64,000 bases of DNA from Carnegiea gigantea. Its lineage: Eukaryota; Streptophyta; Magnoliopsida; Caryophyllales; Cactaceae. Location: NCBI GenBank assembly GCA_029747015.1, contig JAKOGI010000346.1, positions 168,501 to 232,500 of the forward strand. Reading direction: 5' to 3'. Numbering within the stretch: the stretch's first letter is position 1; the number at the start of each line of letters is the position of its first letter. The notes under the pieces are model-generated. The model had not been told where the DNA came from and did not search any database. It worked only from the letters and a program-made list of their open reading frames with translations. This document shows positions 32,590-44,123 of this stretch, piece by piece. Made by a program: the position numbers and the translations under genes.

Positions 32590-35160
32590 ATATGGCAAGA
32601 CCTAAAAGCATCTCAAGTGCACCTGGTGGTGTTCCCCTCAAGGACAATGTCAACGAATATGAAAGGTAACATGAGTTGAATATTTAATAAAATGATTAGG
32701 AACTTCAGGAACTTAAAATACAAAGGACGATGCAACCAATTAGAAGAACCAAGGAAAGTACCCAATGCGAGGTGAGCAAAATTGCGAGGAAGATGATGAG
32801 TATCGTTGACAGAAGATGGAAGAGTGCAAGAAGAATTTTATGATGTTCGTTTTAACACCCAAAGAAATAGCAAGCGCAAAACTTTGTTGGAAAGACATGT
32901 TATTAGGATAAGATCATGTAACTCAACATACACTAACTCAGAGGCTTGCATTTGCTATTTTTGAAAAACCTTTTAGTTCTTGTGTAGCCAAATGAGACAA
33001 ATCATAACTATTTATTCCATTTTAATAGTGTGCGTTAATTATTCTATTCTCTATATTAGGTGAAATGAGCAGACCTGCAAGATCAAGTTCTAGATATGAT
33101 AATCAAGTGATGCTCTCTCTGGGTAAATTCTTAAATATAAGATGGATTTGATATGTTATTTATTTATGTAATAAAACATTATTTTACTACTTTTTGCATG
33201 ATAGGCGAAAGAGTGCATGCTAAGTTAAATGATTTTTGTGGTAATGAAGATAACAATTTGAACATACCTATATTTGACAGACAAGGGCCAAAAACAACAT
33301 CATCTTATTCACATATGAAGAATGATCTGACCTATTCCCATGGCAGAGGTAAGGAAGCAATCTCTCTCTACTTCACACACACCTATAGATTTTTTAATCT
33401 TATTTATCTGTTTTTCATTTTTGGGAGGGGGAAGGGGAGGGAGAAATATGTACTTCAGGACTCAAGAATAGTTCCCCAAGAATTAACATCAAAAATTCAA
33501 GACTATAAATAGTTTCAAGCATGCTCAATATTCTTAATAAATTCTATGAGTGTAATCTTGAAGTTTGAAATGGAAATGTAGGTACAATTATGGACATCAT
33601 TATAAGCAACAAGAATGATGATGACAAATAAATTAACTAATTGGAGCATAGAAGTTTGCCACTAATTTTATCTGTAGCAATATATGTGGTCCTCTTTTCA
33701 CTATATTTATGTTATTCCAATTTCATCTCCCTCACCTAGACGCGGGGAAAAAAATGTCAAAAATGGAAAAGGAAAAGGGAGGCTGATCAAAGACAAGTGG
33801 ATATTGAAATCTCACAAGAGCTTATACATGTTTCGGTTATAATAGCACTCAATTCATTAGCGTGGCTAGCTACTTGATGAAACAATGCATGCCATTGGAT
33901 GTTGAGAAGTGGGTTTGTCTACATGCAGATAAGAAAAGAAAATTATTCATGAAGCTAAAGGTTGTCACCCTAAGACTAACTTTATCCATCTTTTTCAACA
34001 TTCTCCCCTTTTTTCATCATTAATATTTTGTACTATAAATATAGCATATATTTAAATTGCCTCAAAGTTCTATGTGGAAAGGGAAAGTAAGCATCGTTAT
34101 AAGGTTTGGTGTAGGACATGGCACTATGAATTGAAGAAAAAAGCATACAATGACCATGCTACTATAGTTGACCGGTGAGATAATCCACCTAAGAAAGTCA
34201 ATCCCGAATAATGGGAATGGTTTGTCAATTGTTGGGATAATGAGAAGTTTGGGTAAGTTCAAAGCTCTCTTTTTTACTGCCTTAGAAATCATTGGGTCAA
34301 GTTTTATTATTGTTATCTTAACATATACCAACTATGTGTTTAGTCACATTTTCTATTTTGTTGGTAATCATAGCATCGAAGTGAGATAAATACTAAAAGT
34401 TAGCAATTTCAGACAATGTTAACAAAATAAGGACCAAATAGATTGCCAATACCTTTTATGAGATGGTAACTCATGTTTATTGTTATTAGGTGGTAGTAAT
34501 ACCTAATTTCAATGACCATCCTACTAGACTTGACAATTTCAATTGAGTTTACTGGAACACTTTTGCATATAAGTAAGGATTTATGTAAGGCTGGTCCCTT
34601 GATAATCCATCGAACATGCAAGTTGTTGATGATGGAAGCAGTAGCATATGAAGGATTTTCTCCATCCTACTTTTAAGAGCTTGTTTGTTTAATTATTGAA
34701 TATTAATTATTATGAACATAGGACTTTTCTAAAATGAATTCAGCTATAGAAACCCATGGTTGCGTGTAATGACTGGAACGTAGAGTCCACTAGAAATTGA
34801 AGATGAAGAACCATGTCATTTACAACTATGGAAGATTGAAGAAAAGAAGAAAGATGGGACTTGGTTAGATGAGCATGCAGAGAGAGCATAAAAGTATCTT
34901 CAAGAATTACACAAAAAACCAACTAGAAGAGCATGGAGTGCACAACCTCGCTCGCTAAGAGGCCTTCAGCCGTATTATAGAACATTATATAGGATCACAT
35001 CACCAAAGGGGCATGGGTCAAGGGGATGTTATCATTTTATACTTACCATAAGAAGGTCATTCATGAAGTTGACATCCAAGAGAAGATTTGACGCTAAAGT
35101 TAATAGGCAAATTTCTCAAATTCACAAGTCTTATAAAGCTCGCCTTTGTGCTCTAGAAAA
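32590..35160 (+). pseudogene. Second CACTA ORF (TnpA/Ptta-like), broken
   Basis: After the transposase there are traces of a second multi-exon ORF: a Met-Ala-Arg-Pro-like start near 32,592, an open stretch at 33,190-33,350 ending in a possible splice donor (AGAGGTAAGG at 33,345), and near 34,830-34,890 an EEKKKDGTWLDEHAERA phrase. That last phrase resembles the 'HTKKDG..VD..S' motif of Ptta/En/Spm proteins. A Lys/Arg-rich tail with QISQIHKSYKARLCALEK follows near 35,105-35,160. The role in related elements is DNA binding at subterminal repeats. Assignment is by position and short motifs only. Confidence 0.5.
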
Positions 35161-36719
35161 ATAGACTAGGTCCTTCAAATGCACATGCTAGTGTCGATAA
35201 CATTATAGACATTCTTATTTCCATAGAAAGTAGTCATTGTAATTTAAATATAACAAATTTAGTTTATCACTTTTGTTTAGGTGCAATCAAGTGGATCATC
35301 CCATCCTCTTTCTTCTTCTTCCATGGGGCATATTCCTAGTGGACAAAGCTAAAGGCATGTTAGAGTTTTTAATTAGTATAAAATTAGTGATATCTTAATG
35401 TTAAATTGGGTTAGCATTGGCCTAGTTTGGTTTGGATTGAAATGGTGCATCCTTTGTGAAGGTTTCTTTGATTTGGTTTGGGTTGAAATGGTACCCTGGA
35501 AAATGCTTGCAATGTTTTAAGGATTTGTATGATGTGGTTTGTGTTGAAATGGTGCACCCTTTGTGAGGCCGTGCTATTTGACTTAGATGGTCGTTTTTTG
35601 TGGTTGGACTGTGAAAATGCAGAACACGCACCACTGTCCAAACCCGTAGCATAGGAAGGATGCACTTACATAGGCAGGCTACAGTGCACCATCTAGGGTG
35701 GACTGCACTGTCCAAGGTGCACCTGCATAGGTAGGATACACTACACCCGCAGGTTGCACCTCCATTGTCCAGGCTACATAATGCAAATTGCGTGCGTGAT
35801 ATGTGCTCAGCATTTGACAACAAGAAGCTCTAAGATGACAATTTTAAGTTCAGAGCTTTTCGACACATATTAGACATTCTACAGTGCGGACCCAGCTTTT
35901 ACAAAAACTGGTTAAGAAGTAAATCAGGCCTGGAGTTTAGGCTCCCTGTAAATGTCCCTACCAAATTGGACTAAATAAAATAGTAGTCATTAAACTGCTA
36001 CAACCTTCTTACTTGTGGTTAAGTTACTCGTACACATGACCACACACAATATGTGTTTCTATCTAGCGTCTAACATAAGTATTCTCATGTATAGTTATGT
36101 ACATTTGACCCCTTTATGTTGGTAGCAACCCAATGCCTAAATTTTGTCAATTTTCTATTTATTTAAGTTACACATTAAGCATTACAGCGTACTCGCAGTT
36201 AAAGTGTCCACTCGTCTTCGTATTTGTTTGAGACTCATATCAATACACACAGTCATATTTTTTATATGCAGACATTAATTGAATGTTAATGCTTATTTCT
36301 TTAATTACTTGGCCTTCCGTATAGGCACCACATTTAAAGAGCAGTGTTGTACGAGCATATGGGGTATAGAAGACAAAATGTTGATCATGAAGGGCTCGTT
36401 TAATTTTTCTCTTCGCTTTCTTAATTAGTTAGCTCAATTTACATTTATCGAATTTGACTACTTATGGAATGTTCAATTTTTCATTTATTAGAAATTATAA
36501 ACAAAGCACACTTGTGAAGAATGATACTTTGTTATTAACCTTCTCATATATGAGATGAATTTTCATTTTCCACTTTTATCTTCGGCTTCCTTTATTTATT
36601 TGTATTTATTAAGTGTATTTATGTACAATATTTAAGTTCATTACCAATTACAAATGTTAATTATATCATAACATATATCATGAAATTTAAAAGAAAATTC
36701 AAATGTGAAAAAATGCATG
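35161..36719 (+). other. CACTA element 1 3' region, non-coding, with an internal repetitive patch
   Basis: No gene. Between 35,430 and 35,780 the phrases GAAATGGTGCACC, AGGCTACAGTGCACC, GTCCAAGGTGCACC and AGGTTGCACC recur, giving a GC-richer patch than its surroundings. The overlapping minus-strand ORF (35,422-35,823) reads through this repeat and shows no domain. Confidence 0.5.
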
Positions 36720-37067
36720 ATATAAATAATTATACATTTGTAGTGGTATAATATGATTTGCCACTAAATGTATTCAAATTGGACACCAAATACAAATTTG
36801 TAGCCAACTATATTGTCACAAATATCATGTTTTTGTAGCAAATGTATTTTTGTGGCAACGTTTGACTTGCTACGAAGCATGAGCTATTGTAGCAATTTAG
36901 AAATTGTGGCAAATTAAATTTTGCCACAAAAGCTATATATTTAGTGTCAAACTAAAATTTGCCACAATAGTCTTTTGTAACATAGTATTTGTGGCAACTT
37001 TGTAACATATTTTCAAATTGCTACAAAGGGTTATTGTCGTAATAATTTAGCAAATTGTGGCAAAACT
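36720..37067 (+). other. Right subterminal repeat region of CACTA element 1
   Basis: Dense in both orientations of a TTTGTAGCAA or TTGTGGCAA unit, at least a dozen copies in 350 bp. The terminal CACTA motif itself is missing at the right end. Confidence 0.75.
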
Positions 37068-37500
37068 AAAAGGCCTAGAATTGATTTTGTACTCTAGCAT
37101 GCCCCCTCATACAGATGCCCTTTGAGCTTGAAGCATGACTACTATAAAGGTTCCCCCTACCTTGTGTGACAAATCAATATGGGAGTTGTTAAGATTCGAA
37201 CTCGTGATATCCCGATCATAAAGACTCTTACCTTATGTTAAATTTTATACAAATTGGGCCTTTAACATAAACATGTTATGCCTCTAAGTCAAGGGGGGTT
37301 CCAACCCATAAGTAGTTGACAATGGGTGGAGTAACTCAATAGCTTATAAGCATGCTCAAAACCTTTTATTCTATTAATGTGGAACATACTCACTTTCATA
37401 TTCTTCACATGCTTCCTCACGTGTGAGCAACTAACAAGGCCTAACACGTGGCATAATCCCTATGAGGGGCAGTGGAAAATTGAGATCGAGCACAGCCTTG

Positions 37501-37512
37501 GCTCTGATACAA
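37501..37512 (-). other. TRIM primer binding site
   Basis: The minus strand reads TTGTATCAGAGC, one base off the methionine-type site. It lies immediately inside the 73-bp LTR. Confidence 0.8.
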
Positions 37513-37585
37513 TGTCCATGAACCAACTCAACCAAAAGTTTAAGCTGATAGTTAAAGGCACAGGAGTTAGTTTTATACTCTAACA
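37513..37585 (-). repeat. TRIM 5' LTR, 73 bp
   Basis: On the minus strand it starts TGTTAGAGTATAAAAC and ends GGTTCATGGACA. It matches the split 3' LTR: TGCTAGAGTACAAAATC (37,095 leftward) and AAGCTTTTGGTTGAGATAG (24,430 leftward). Confidence 0.8.
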
Positions 37586-37659
37586 CTTCATTTTGGTACC
37601 TATAAAAACTAGTAAGAATCTATAAGAATTTTGAAAAAAATAGATAAGAATATATAAAT

Positions 37660-38075
37660 TGTTTTAGCGCAGAGTATTCTTCAGGTGTAATGCAAAGAAG
37701 AACAAACTTATGTGATGGAGGGCGCGCCAAGCTTGGGCTCCACTCTTGCTCACTTCAATCTTACAAAAAAGGCCTACCTCGGGTATTGGATCCAAGGAAC
37801 ACCTCTCCAACGCTCGTGTCAGTAAGGATCCCAAGAAAGAACATGACTAAGCTTCTAAAGAATAAAGTTTTAATCTTTCTGGGAAAAGATGGGTTCTTCC
37901 CCGAGAAGGAAAATGCTAGGTTGCTAACGTGTTAAAGTGTATATTTCTCATGTAGGTCGCTTACCTTTTTCAGATCTAGTACATGAATATTTATCAGGCT
38001 TATGGCCAAGGGTAACTTCGTAATTTTCACGTAAATATCTCCCCTGAATAGGCTTGGGAAACGTTGTTTAGATCA
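37660..38075 (-). repeat. Tat 3' LTR (left copy)
   Basis: Matches 47,674-48,083: AGAGTATTCTTCA, TTGGGCTTGG/TTGGGCTCCA, CTCGGGTATTGGATC, GACTAAGCTTCTAAAG, AGGTCGCTTACCTTTTTCAG and ATTTCTCCC-type phrases occur in the same order. The plus-strand end ATCA at 38,075 precedes the purine tract of the element strand. Confidence 0.8.
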
Positions 38076-38076
38076 G

Positions 38077-38091
38077 AGCCCCTCCCTTTTA
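38077..38091 (-). other. Tat polypurine tract
   Basis: The minus strand reads AAAAGGGAGGGGCTC next to the 3' LTR. This is the expected plus-strand primer for the element. Confidence 0.65.
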
Positions 38092-38499
38092 GAGCAATTG
38101 CTGACTTGTGCAAGAGTCCTTTGGATTTATCTTGAATCATTTAGCCCCTCATATTTTACCGGCATGCTTTCTGAAGGGCAGATAGGTGGAATATGGAGCA
38201 AACACCCTAGTTTCCTTGGCCTCTAATTCCTTAGGCCCCTGATTCCCTATGCTATTTCATTCCTTACTTACTCCATCATCGAGAACATTTGTTGCCTCTT
38301 TACGAGGTTCAGAGCAAGAGGTGGCCTTCTCTCAGTCTTGTATAAAAGGGGAAATGGATATGTGGACTTTTTTATGGTTTGTGTCTTCATATCTTTTGAT
38401 TTTTCTTGATGAGGTTTCCTTCCTGGCTGAACACTTATGAGACGGCTTTGGAGACCTTTCACTGGGATAAGCTAGATAAAGATACCCCTTCCCCCCCTC

Positions 38500-38790
38500 C
38501 CATTCATGAATGCCAGATTTATTACTACTATGCCTAAATTTTTAAAGGGAGACATTGAGGAGGCTGCTTACGAAGTCGGCATACCCGAACTAGTGCAAGC
38601 TACATTTTATGACAAGACTCTGTCCTACGCCAAGAAGCTAGGTGAGTTCTTGACTGTGGTGGGAGAGGTTACAGAAGAAGCATTGGGTGACCTCCAGTGG
38701 TTCTCATTTGAGGGCTAGTTGAAGATCTATAAAGATGAGTTATTATTTGCCAGCCAGATAACCCTCGCAGCTAGGGCCCCTAGCAGTTGA
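38500..38790 (+). pseudogene. Antisense ORF module, copy 1, product unknown
   Basis: On the plus strand, opposite to the Tat genes, the reading has MPKFLKGDIEEAAYEVGIP, then ELVQATFYD, KKLGEFLTVVGEV and ALGDLQWFSFEG, then a stop and LKIYKDELL. It is clearly related to copy 2 at 39,080-39,470 (ARDFHIPELIQA; ELGVLTTSMAQVLE; DLHWHTF). No function is recognised. The helical, charged character suggests the C-terminal part of a larger protein. Confidence 0.5.
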
Positions 38791-39079
38791 TTCTTATAGG
38801 CGGCCCTAGGTACTCCATTTTGTACCTTGTGTTGCCCTGTTTTTCTTCCTCTATGCTCTATTATGTTTTTACACTTGGGCCTTAGGCTTCAAGCAAGGGC
38901 TTGTTCTCGAGGTGCATGGGTGCTGTTTTCAAGGCTATATCAAGGTGCCTATAATACCCTTTACCTTCGTTATAAAAGGGCTTCGAGGATATGCAAAATG
39001 ATTCATCTTACTCACCGACTCTTCTGATACTCCTCTGCCCGCTAGCAAAACTTTCATCATTGTTTTTCCCTATTACTTG

Positions 39080-39470
39080 AATACTAAGGAGTTGGCTAAC
39101 CATGTATGGGAAGCTTTCAACTGGCAGCAAAGGCATGCCCTTCTGCGTTCTCATATGCTACCCGAGGATTATCAGGATCTCTGCCCAGATTCATTCAGCA
39201 AAAAGCTGAGGAAGCCGCTCGGGATTTTCATATTCCCGAGCTTATTCAAGCACCTTGTATGCAATGGCGGGCAATGATGCCTTGGAGTTGGGCGTCCTCA
39301 CGACGAGTATGGCCCAAGTCCTAGAAACTGTGTTGATAGACCTCCATTGGCACACCTTCTAGAAGTGGCTCAGAGTTCATTGGCGCCACATCCTGGCAAC
39401 TTGGCAGCCCTACCTCATGGCCCCGGTAGTACCCTCGGACCCCTTCGACGGTTGTGAATAAAGTGTGGGG
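39080..39470 (+). pseudogene. Antisense ORF module, copy 2, product unknown
   Basis: It begins KELANHVWEAFNWQQRHAL and shifts frame near 39,180 to LPRFIQQKAEEAARDFHIP, then to a third frame for NDALELGVLTTSMAQVLE and DLHWHTF. After a stop it runs KWLRVHWRHILATWQPYL to a stop near 39,460. The same module occurs 570 bp to the left. A TATA-like GTTATAAAAGGG lies near 38,970, between the two copies. Confidence 0.5.
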
Positions 39471-39784
39471 TACCCTGGCCGCCTCCAGTGTTGTATAATT
39501 CTGATTAGCTCTTCTTTTAGTGTAATGAAAATCACCTTTCCTTACCTATTTATCGGCACTCTATTTTTATGCGTTCTTACCCAAGGCTACGTCCTTATTT
39601 GGATAAAAAGGTAGCATCACCGCTGGGTCGGTCCACCGGGCAGTGTGGAGACCAATCGGTCATGGGTCGCACCCTAGGTCTCTTGGCCTCTTGGGGCCAA
39701 AGTCGTGGCCAGTAGCCACAGGCTATGCTTCATAGCCATTTTCGCCTTGGAGGTCTCTGAGTCCAACGCACGGCCACGGGACAG

Positions 39785-40453
39785 GCTCTAGGACCCTTAA
39801 CCCCTTGCGTGCAAGAGGCGTAGGGGACGACTGACGGTCATGTTTAAGACCCTTAGCCTCTTGGGGGCTAAACGTGTAGTGAACAGCTATGGGTCATACC
39901 TTGGGGCCTTTAGCCCTATGTGGGCAAAGGGTGTAGTGAATGACTATAGGTCGTGCCATGGGACCCCTAGGTCTAGCGAATGGCCATAGGCTGCGCCATG
40001 GGACTCTCAGCCCCTTGTGGGCTAGCAGTGTAGCAAATGACCATGGGTCGTGCCCTGGTACCCATAGCCCATTGGGCTAAAGCTGTAGCGAATGGCTAAT
40101 GGCTGTGCCATGGGAACCTTAGCCCCTTAGGGGCTAAAGGTGTAGCGAACTGTCAAGGGTTGTGCCTTAGGACCGTTAGCCCGTGGGAGCCAAAAGTGCA
40201 GCTAATGGCTAAGGGTCGTGCCATAGAACCCTTAGGCCCTTCGGGACTAAAGATGTATCGAATGGCCAAGGGTCGTGCTATAGGTTCCTTAGCCCTTTGG
40301 GGGCAAAAGATGTAGTGGATAACCAAAGGTCGTGCTATCGGACCCTTAGCCCCTTAAGGGACCACAGATATAGCCAATGGCTGAGGGTCGTACCTAGTTC
40401 CTTAGTGCTTAGGGGATAAAGGTATAGCGGATGGCCAAGGACTGTGCCAAAAG
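39785..40453. repeat. 57-bp minisatellite in the Tat 3' region
   Basis: About twelve tandem, diverged units of ~57 bp. Each reads roughly ACCCTTAGCCCCTTGGGGGC, then TAAAGGTGTAGCGAATGGCC, then AAGGGTCGTGCCATGG. The AGCCCCTTGGGGGCT part is itself a small inverted repeat. One unit (about 39,962-40,001) is shortened. Variable tandem repeats in the 3' untranslated part are known for Tat/Ogre elements. Confidence 0.85.
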
Positions 40454-40660
40454 CACCTTCATACTTGCTTTCTCAACTTTGCACAATATTCCCTTTTCTT
40501 GCTTTTTTCTTTTTTTTCTATTGGTTTTTGAATTATTTTTTTTTTTTATGCGTATGTTTGTGTGGGAGAGAGAGCCCTTGGTCACGTGTCTTTCCATCTT
40601 TTTCCTGCCAAAGGCCAATCCACCTTGGAAAGTGCAACGATTAGTTTCCCTCCCCTCTCT

Positions 40661-40669
40661 CTATAAAAG
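40661..40669 (+). promoter_or_regulatory. TATA-like box upstream of the antisense ORF region
   Basis: CTATAAAAG lies in a pyrimidine-rich setting (CCTCCCCTCTCT before it), about 310-380 bp upstream of the first coding-looking plus-strand sequence. It fits a plant core promoter, but function is not shown. Confidence 0.45.
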
Positions 40670-40969
40670 AGGGGGTCAACGGAGTTCTATTTCTTCAACC
40701 ATTATTATTTTAGTGAGGAAAGCAAGTTTCTGGAGAGAGATGCCCTATCCTTCCCTTTACGATTTTTCATCCGTCATTCAGGTAATCTTCAGATGTTTCT
40801 TTAAATCTTCAAATGCCTTCAACACTTTGCAAACCCATTTACTTCATACAGGTACGCACGTCCTTTTCTCCCTTTAAACTCCCTTTGTATTGTTAAGTAA
40901 ATCATATCGTCCTCTTGTTATCATCTAGTGAACCCCTTCCAAAGTAGTTGGTTGGCGCTCGAGAGGAGG

Positions 40970-43410
40970 GCCGGTATCCTCAATTTTCAACCTCTTAGCC
41001 AAAATTGACGGCCTAGAAGTAGCATTTTTCCCTAATGAAAGAATGGAGGGATGCTAAGAAAGTTCCCTATGCACTACCTATCTATGAGCCAGGGCCCAGC
41101 TCATGGTCAAGATGTGAGTATTCATATGTCCCTAACATCCTCAGTATAGAGGAGGAGGTACATCCTCAGGAAATTAACATTATTGTTCCTCATATATTTG
41201 ATGTCTAGGAATGCAAGATTGCCATGATCAAGATTACTGTACGTTCAAAGACGGTTCCTGACTTAATGATTAACAGGATGTGCGAAGGTAACTCTCTCTC
41301 TTCTTCAACCTCCTATGAGCAAAGTGGAGAGCCTAGCCCCTACAAGTCTAGCTTTCCTGCCCTATCATTGGCAAGGATCACTCGAACAAAGGACCCACTA
41401 AGGAAGTCGTGGTGGGGGGCAATAAGATTCCGTGGAGCGCCAACGCACTCAGACCCTGGGGATGACCCTAGTTCACACTTTCGTAATCCTAGGTTCTAGA
41501 TGCAATGGTAAATGGGCCGCCTCAAGGGTGAGTAGCGGTATACCGGATGACCTTGTCGTATGGCCTTTGCTTCGCATTATAGAAGGTGATTCTGGAGATC
41601 CTGAATAAGTACTAACTGGTGCTTGCATAAATAGTGCCTACCTCCTAGCACAACATTTGTTCATTCATCACCACATACAAGCTATGTGGGTTAACTTACT
41701 CGAGCAAGGAGTTTGGTTTGGTGCACACCGTTCAAAAGGCACCAATTGAGGCCCAGGAAGCCGATTGGTACAATTTCAACAAATGGAAGGGCTTCATAAT
41801 AGTCATAGAGAAGAAATCAAAGTTGAAGAATTGGAAGTATAACTTCCTTTTTGTTTACCAGGCGAACGAGTGAGCCAATGTCCCTGATTGGAACAAGGAC
41901 GGGCCAATTAGAAACCTATGTAATGAGCCGACCATGGAGGAAATAGTAAGCACTCGATACTTTTGATATTATATCTGGGAGGACAACCGGTAAAGGCCCC
42001 TCCCTGCCTTTATGTCGTGAGCGATAGATACGAAGAAGGAGCATGAATGCAGGAGGGTTACGTCGACTGACAAGGAACCTATCAACTGGCTTCCCAAGCT
42101 TTCTTACTTTGAGAATGACTTCTTCTTTATCACTGTCAGCGTTCTCATCCTTGAAAAATTTTCTAAGGGTACTTCTCATTTCTCCTGTTATCTCTTTTCC
42201 CTATAGGTCTAACCTGATTTTCTTTCCCCTTTTGTAGATCAACCCCGCGTGATGTTGATGCTTATTGAAACCAAAGACACCACCACTGAGAAGATTGCTG
42301 AAGATATTGCAAAGCACATGGATGAGAAGAGGCATCGACCGATCGAGCCCCAGGCTGAGAAGGTACCTTAAGTCTGTCTTTCTGTTTATTTTCCATGTGA
42401 GCTTGTTGTTTGACGTCTGACTTATATCTTCTTACAGGTGACCATTTACTGCAGACTAAGAGCCCGCCGACCTTGACCCTGAGCCTACCCCTGAATGCTA
42501 TCCGTAAGCGCCCGCGGCAAGAAACACCGGGCGCTCAGAGCGATTCGGTGCCTATACTGGCGTGAGCCAGAGGGTCTCAATAGGAGGTCGTGCCCATTGA
42601 AGGGCCTCCACATAGGGAGACCTCCAAGGGGTCAGCCCGCTAGGCTGGCTTGGGAGGCACTAGGGGGTCGTCCCCCTTGGGGGACTCTCAAGGGAGTTGT
42701 TAGATGACCTATCGACAGGTTATGGAGTTATCTCCCTTGGAATTTGGGGGCGCCATTAACTTCCTAGAGTTTGCTTTTTTAGTTAAATCAGAGATGTTAG
42801 AGAGGCTCGCCCAGTCCTATGACCTTGTGCCCTAGCCTCCCTTGACACCCAGCTGGTCATCGAGGGCAGGTGGTTGATGCTGTGGTGAGACCAAGCAATC
42901 CCCTCTGCTTCCTTCTCTTGTTACTTATATCTCTTAGCCTTTGCTAGCCTTATAATCATTTTTTATTCGTGCAGACCTTCATTCGGGCTCTTAAGATGAA
43001 GTGGTTTGCACCTTCTACTTCCTATTTAGCGGAGAAAATTCATCTTCTTGAAGAGGGCCAGAAGAAGGCTGGAGATTTTGCGGTCAAATACAAGTCGCAC
43101 TCAGAGAAACTGAAGAAAGAGAAGAAGGAATAGGAGAAAGAAAAGCAGGAGTTACACCACCAGCTGGAGGATCTAAACATCCAGCCGGAGTCTGAAAAGA
43201 TCTTGGGCCAAGAGAGTGCCACCAAGGCTGAGTGCTTGAGGTACCAGTGTCGTTAAGGGGAGTGGACCAGCTTCTTTCGTGAGTTTCTCGAGACCTTAGC
43301 CCTATCCAACTTTCAATAGAAGGGATACTTTGAGGAATGGGTCTGACACATTAAGGATCCTTGCAATGCCTGCAACGCCAATGAGGTGAGCCATGTGAAA
43401 TAAAGTGTCA
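40970..43410 (+). pseudogene. Antisense, apparently spliced ORF region inside the Tat element
   Basis: The plus-strand reading is opposite to gag-pol. Coding-like blocks: a stretch near 41,220-41,400; WYNFNKWKGF, then KLKNWKYNFLFVYQANE near 41,780-41,870, resembling the 'putative gypsy-type transposon' domain of plant antisense ORFs; KRPRQETPGAQSDS near 42,500 (a basic, nuclear-signal-like stretch); GQVVDAV joined across a GT...AG gap to TFIRALKMKW; then a strong coiled coil (EKLKKEKKE to EDLNIQPESEK, 43,090-43,200) ending near 43,410. GT...AG gaps at 42,169-42,237, 42,363-42,437 and 42,885-42,974 look like short introns; the last keeps frame exactly. In-frame stops are present, so it is probably dead. 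Function unknown. Confidence 0.55.
42885..42974 (+). other. Intron-like segment in the antisense ORF
   Basis: It begins GTGAGACC, ends TTATTCGTGCAG, is 90 bp and T-rich. Removing it joins GQVVDAV to TFIRALKMKW in phase 0. Two similar gaps precede it (42,169-42,237 and 42,363-42,437). Confidence 0.55.
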
Positions 43411-43589
43411 ATGTATTATTGTCAAAGCCTATTTTTATTCAATATGGACCCGTGCAGCACAGTGAGCCATCATTACATTTTCCATTGGCAAAGAAAAGGA
43501 AACCAGGGTCAGAAACATATTGTTCAGGCTTGCCAGGTATCAGGCATAGTATTTGCATAATGTGCTATATTCATGGAATATTATGGCCT

Positions 43590-44123
43590 TATAAAGTGGC
43601 AAGGTGATATGTTCCCAGGAGAACCTACCCCATCACTGTATACGGGCCTTCCCACTTGGCAGTAAGCTTATTATGCTCGCTTGGCCAGGGTACTTCTTCT
43701 ATTCAGTGAAGCACTAAGTTACCTACTTTAATAGGCTGCTCCTTAACCGGCCGGTCATGTAGGCAAGCTGTACATAGCTTATAGAGGGCTTCCTGAAGAT
43801 ATGTGTTGCCCCTCACGGAGGGGAGTAAGTTGAGTGCTTCTTATGATGCAGAATTGTTAAGGGATTCCTGAAACATATTGAGACGATACGTATGGAGAGA
43901 TACTTTGACGGGGAGGGTAACTTCCAAGCCATAGGCAAGCATGAAAAGTGTATCACCTGCAGTAGTTTTCATCATAGTGCGGATAGAGCACAAAACTCCT
44001 GGTAGCTTATCGACCCACTTCCCTTTGGCACTATCAAGCTTCTTCTACAAGCTGTGCAAGATGACTTTAATTATCTTCAACCTGGCCATTGGTTATCGGG
44101 TATGTTACTAGGGTAAACCGAGC
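43590..44123 (-). pseudogene. Tat integrase C-terminal part
   Basis: The minus-strand reading has LDSAKGKWVDKLPGVLCS, GDTLFMLAYGLEVTLPV, then QPIKVGNLVLH and WEGPYTVMG, the classic tail of Tat-lineage integrases that holds the chromatin-binding end. Several stops. Continuous with the fused piece at 44,124-44,384. Confidence 0.8.

Noticed and set aside
35422..35823. 133-codon minus-strand open frame inside CACTA element 1
   Set aside because: Cysteine-rich appearance comes from recurring GTGCACC words; no domain, and it lies opposite to the element's genes.
39785..40453. Array of similar units considered as a CRISPR-like array
   Set aside because: Units are contiguous with no unique spacers, in plant transposon DNA. 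It is a minisatellite.
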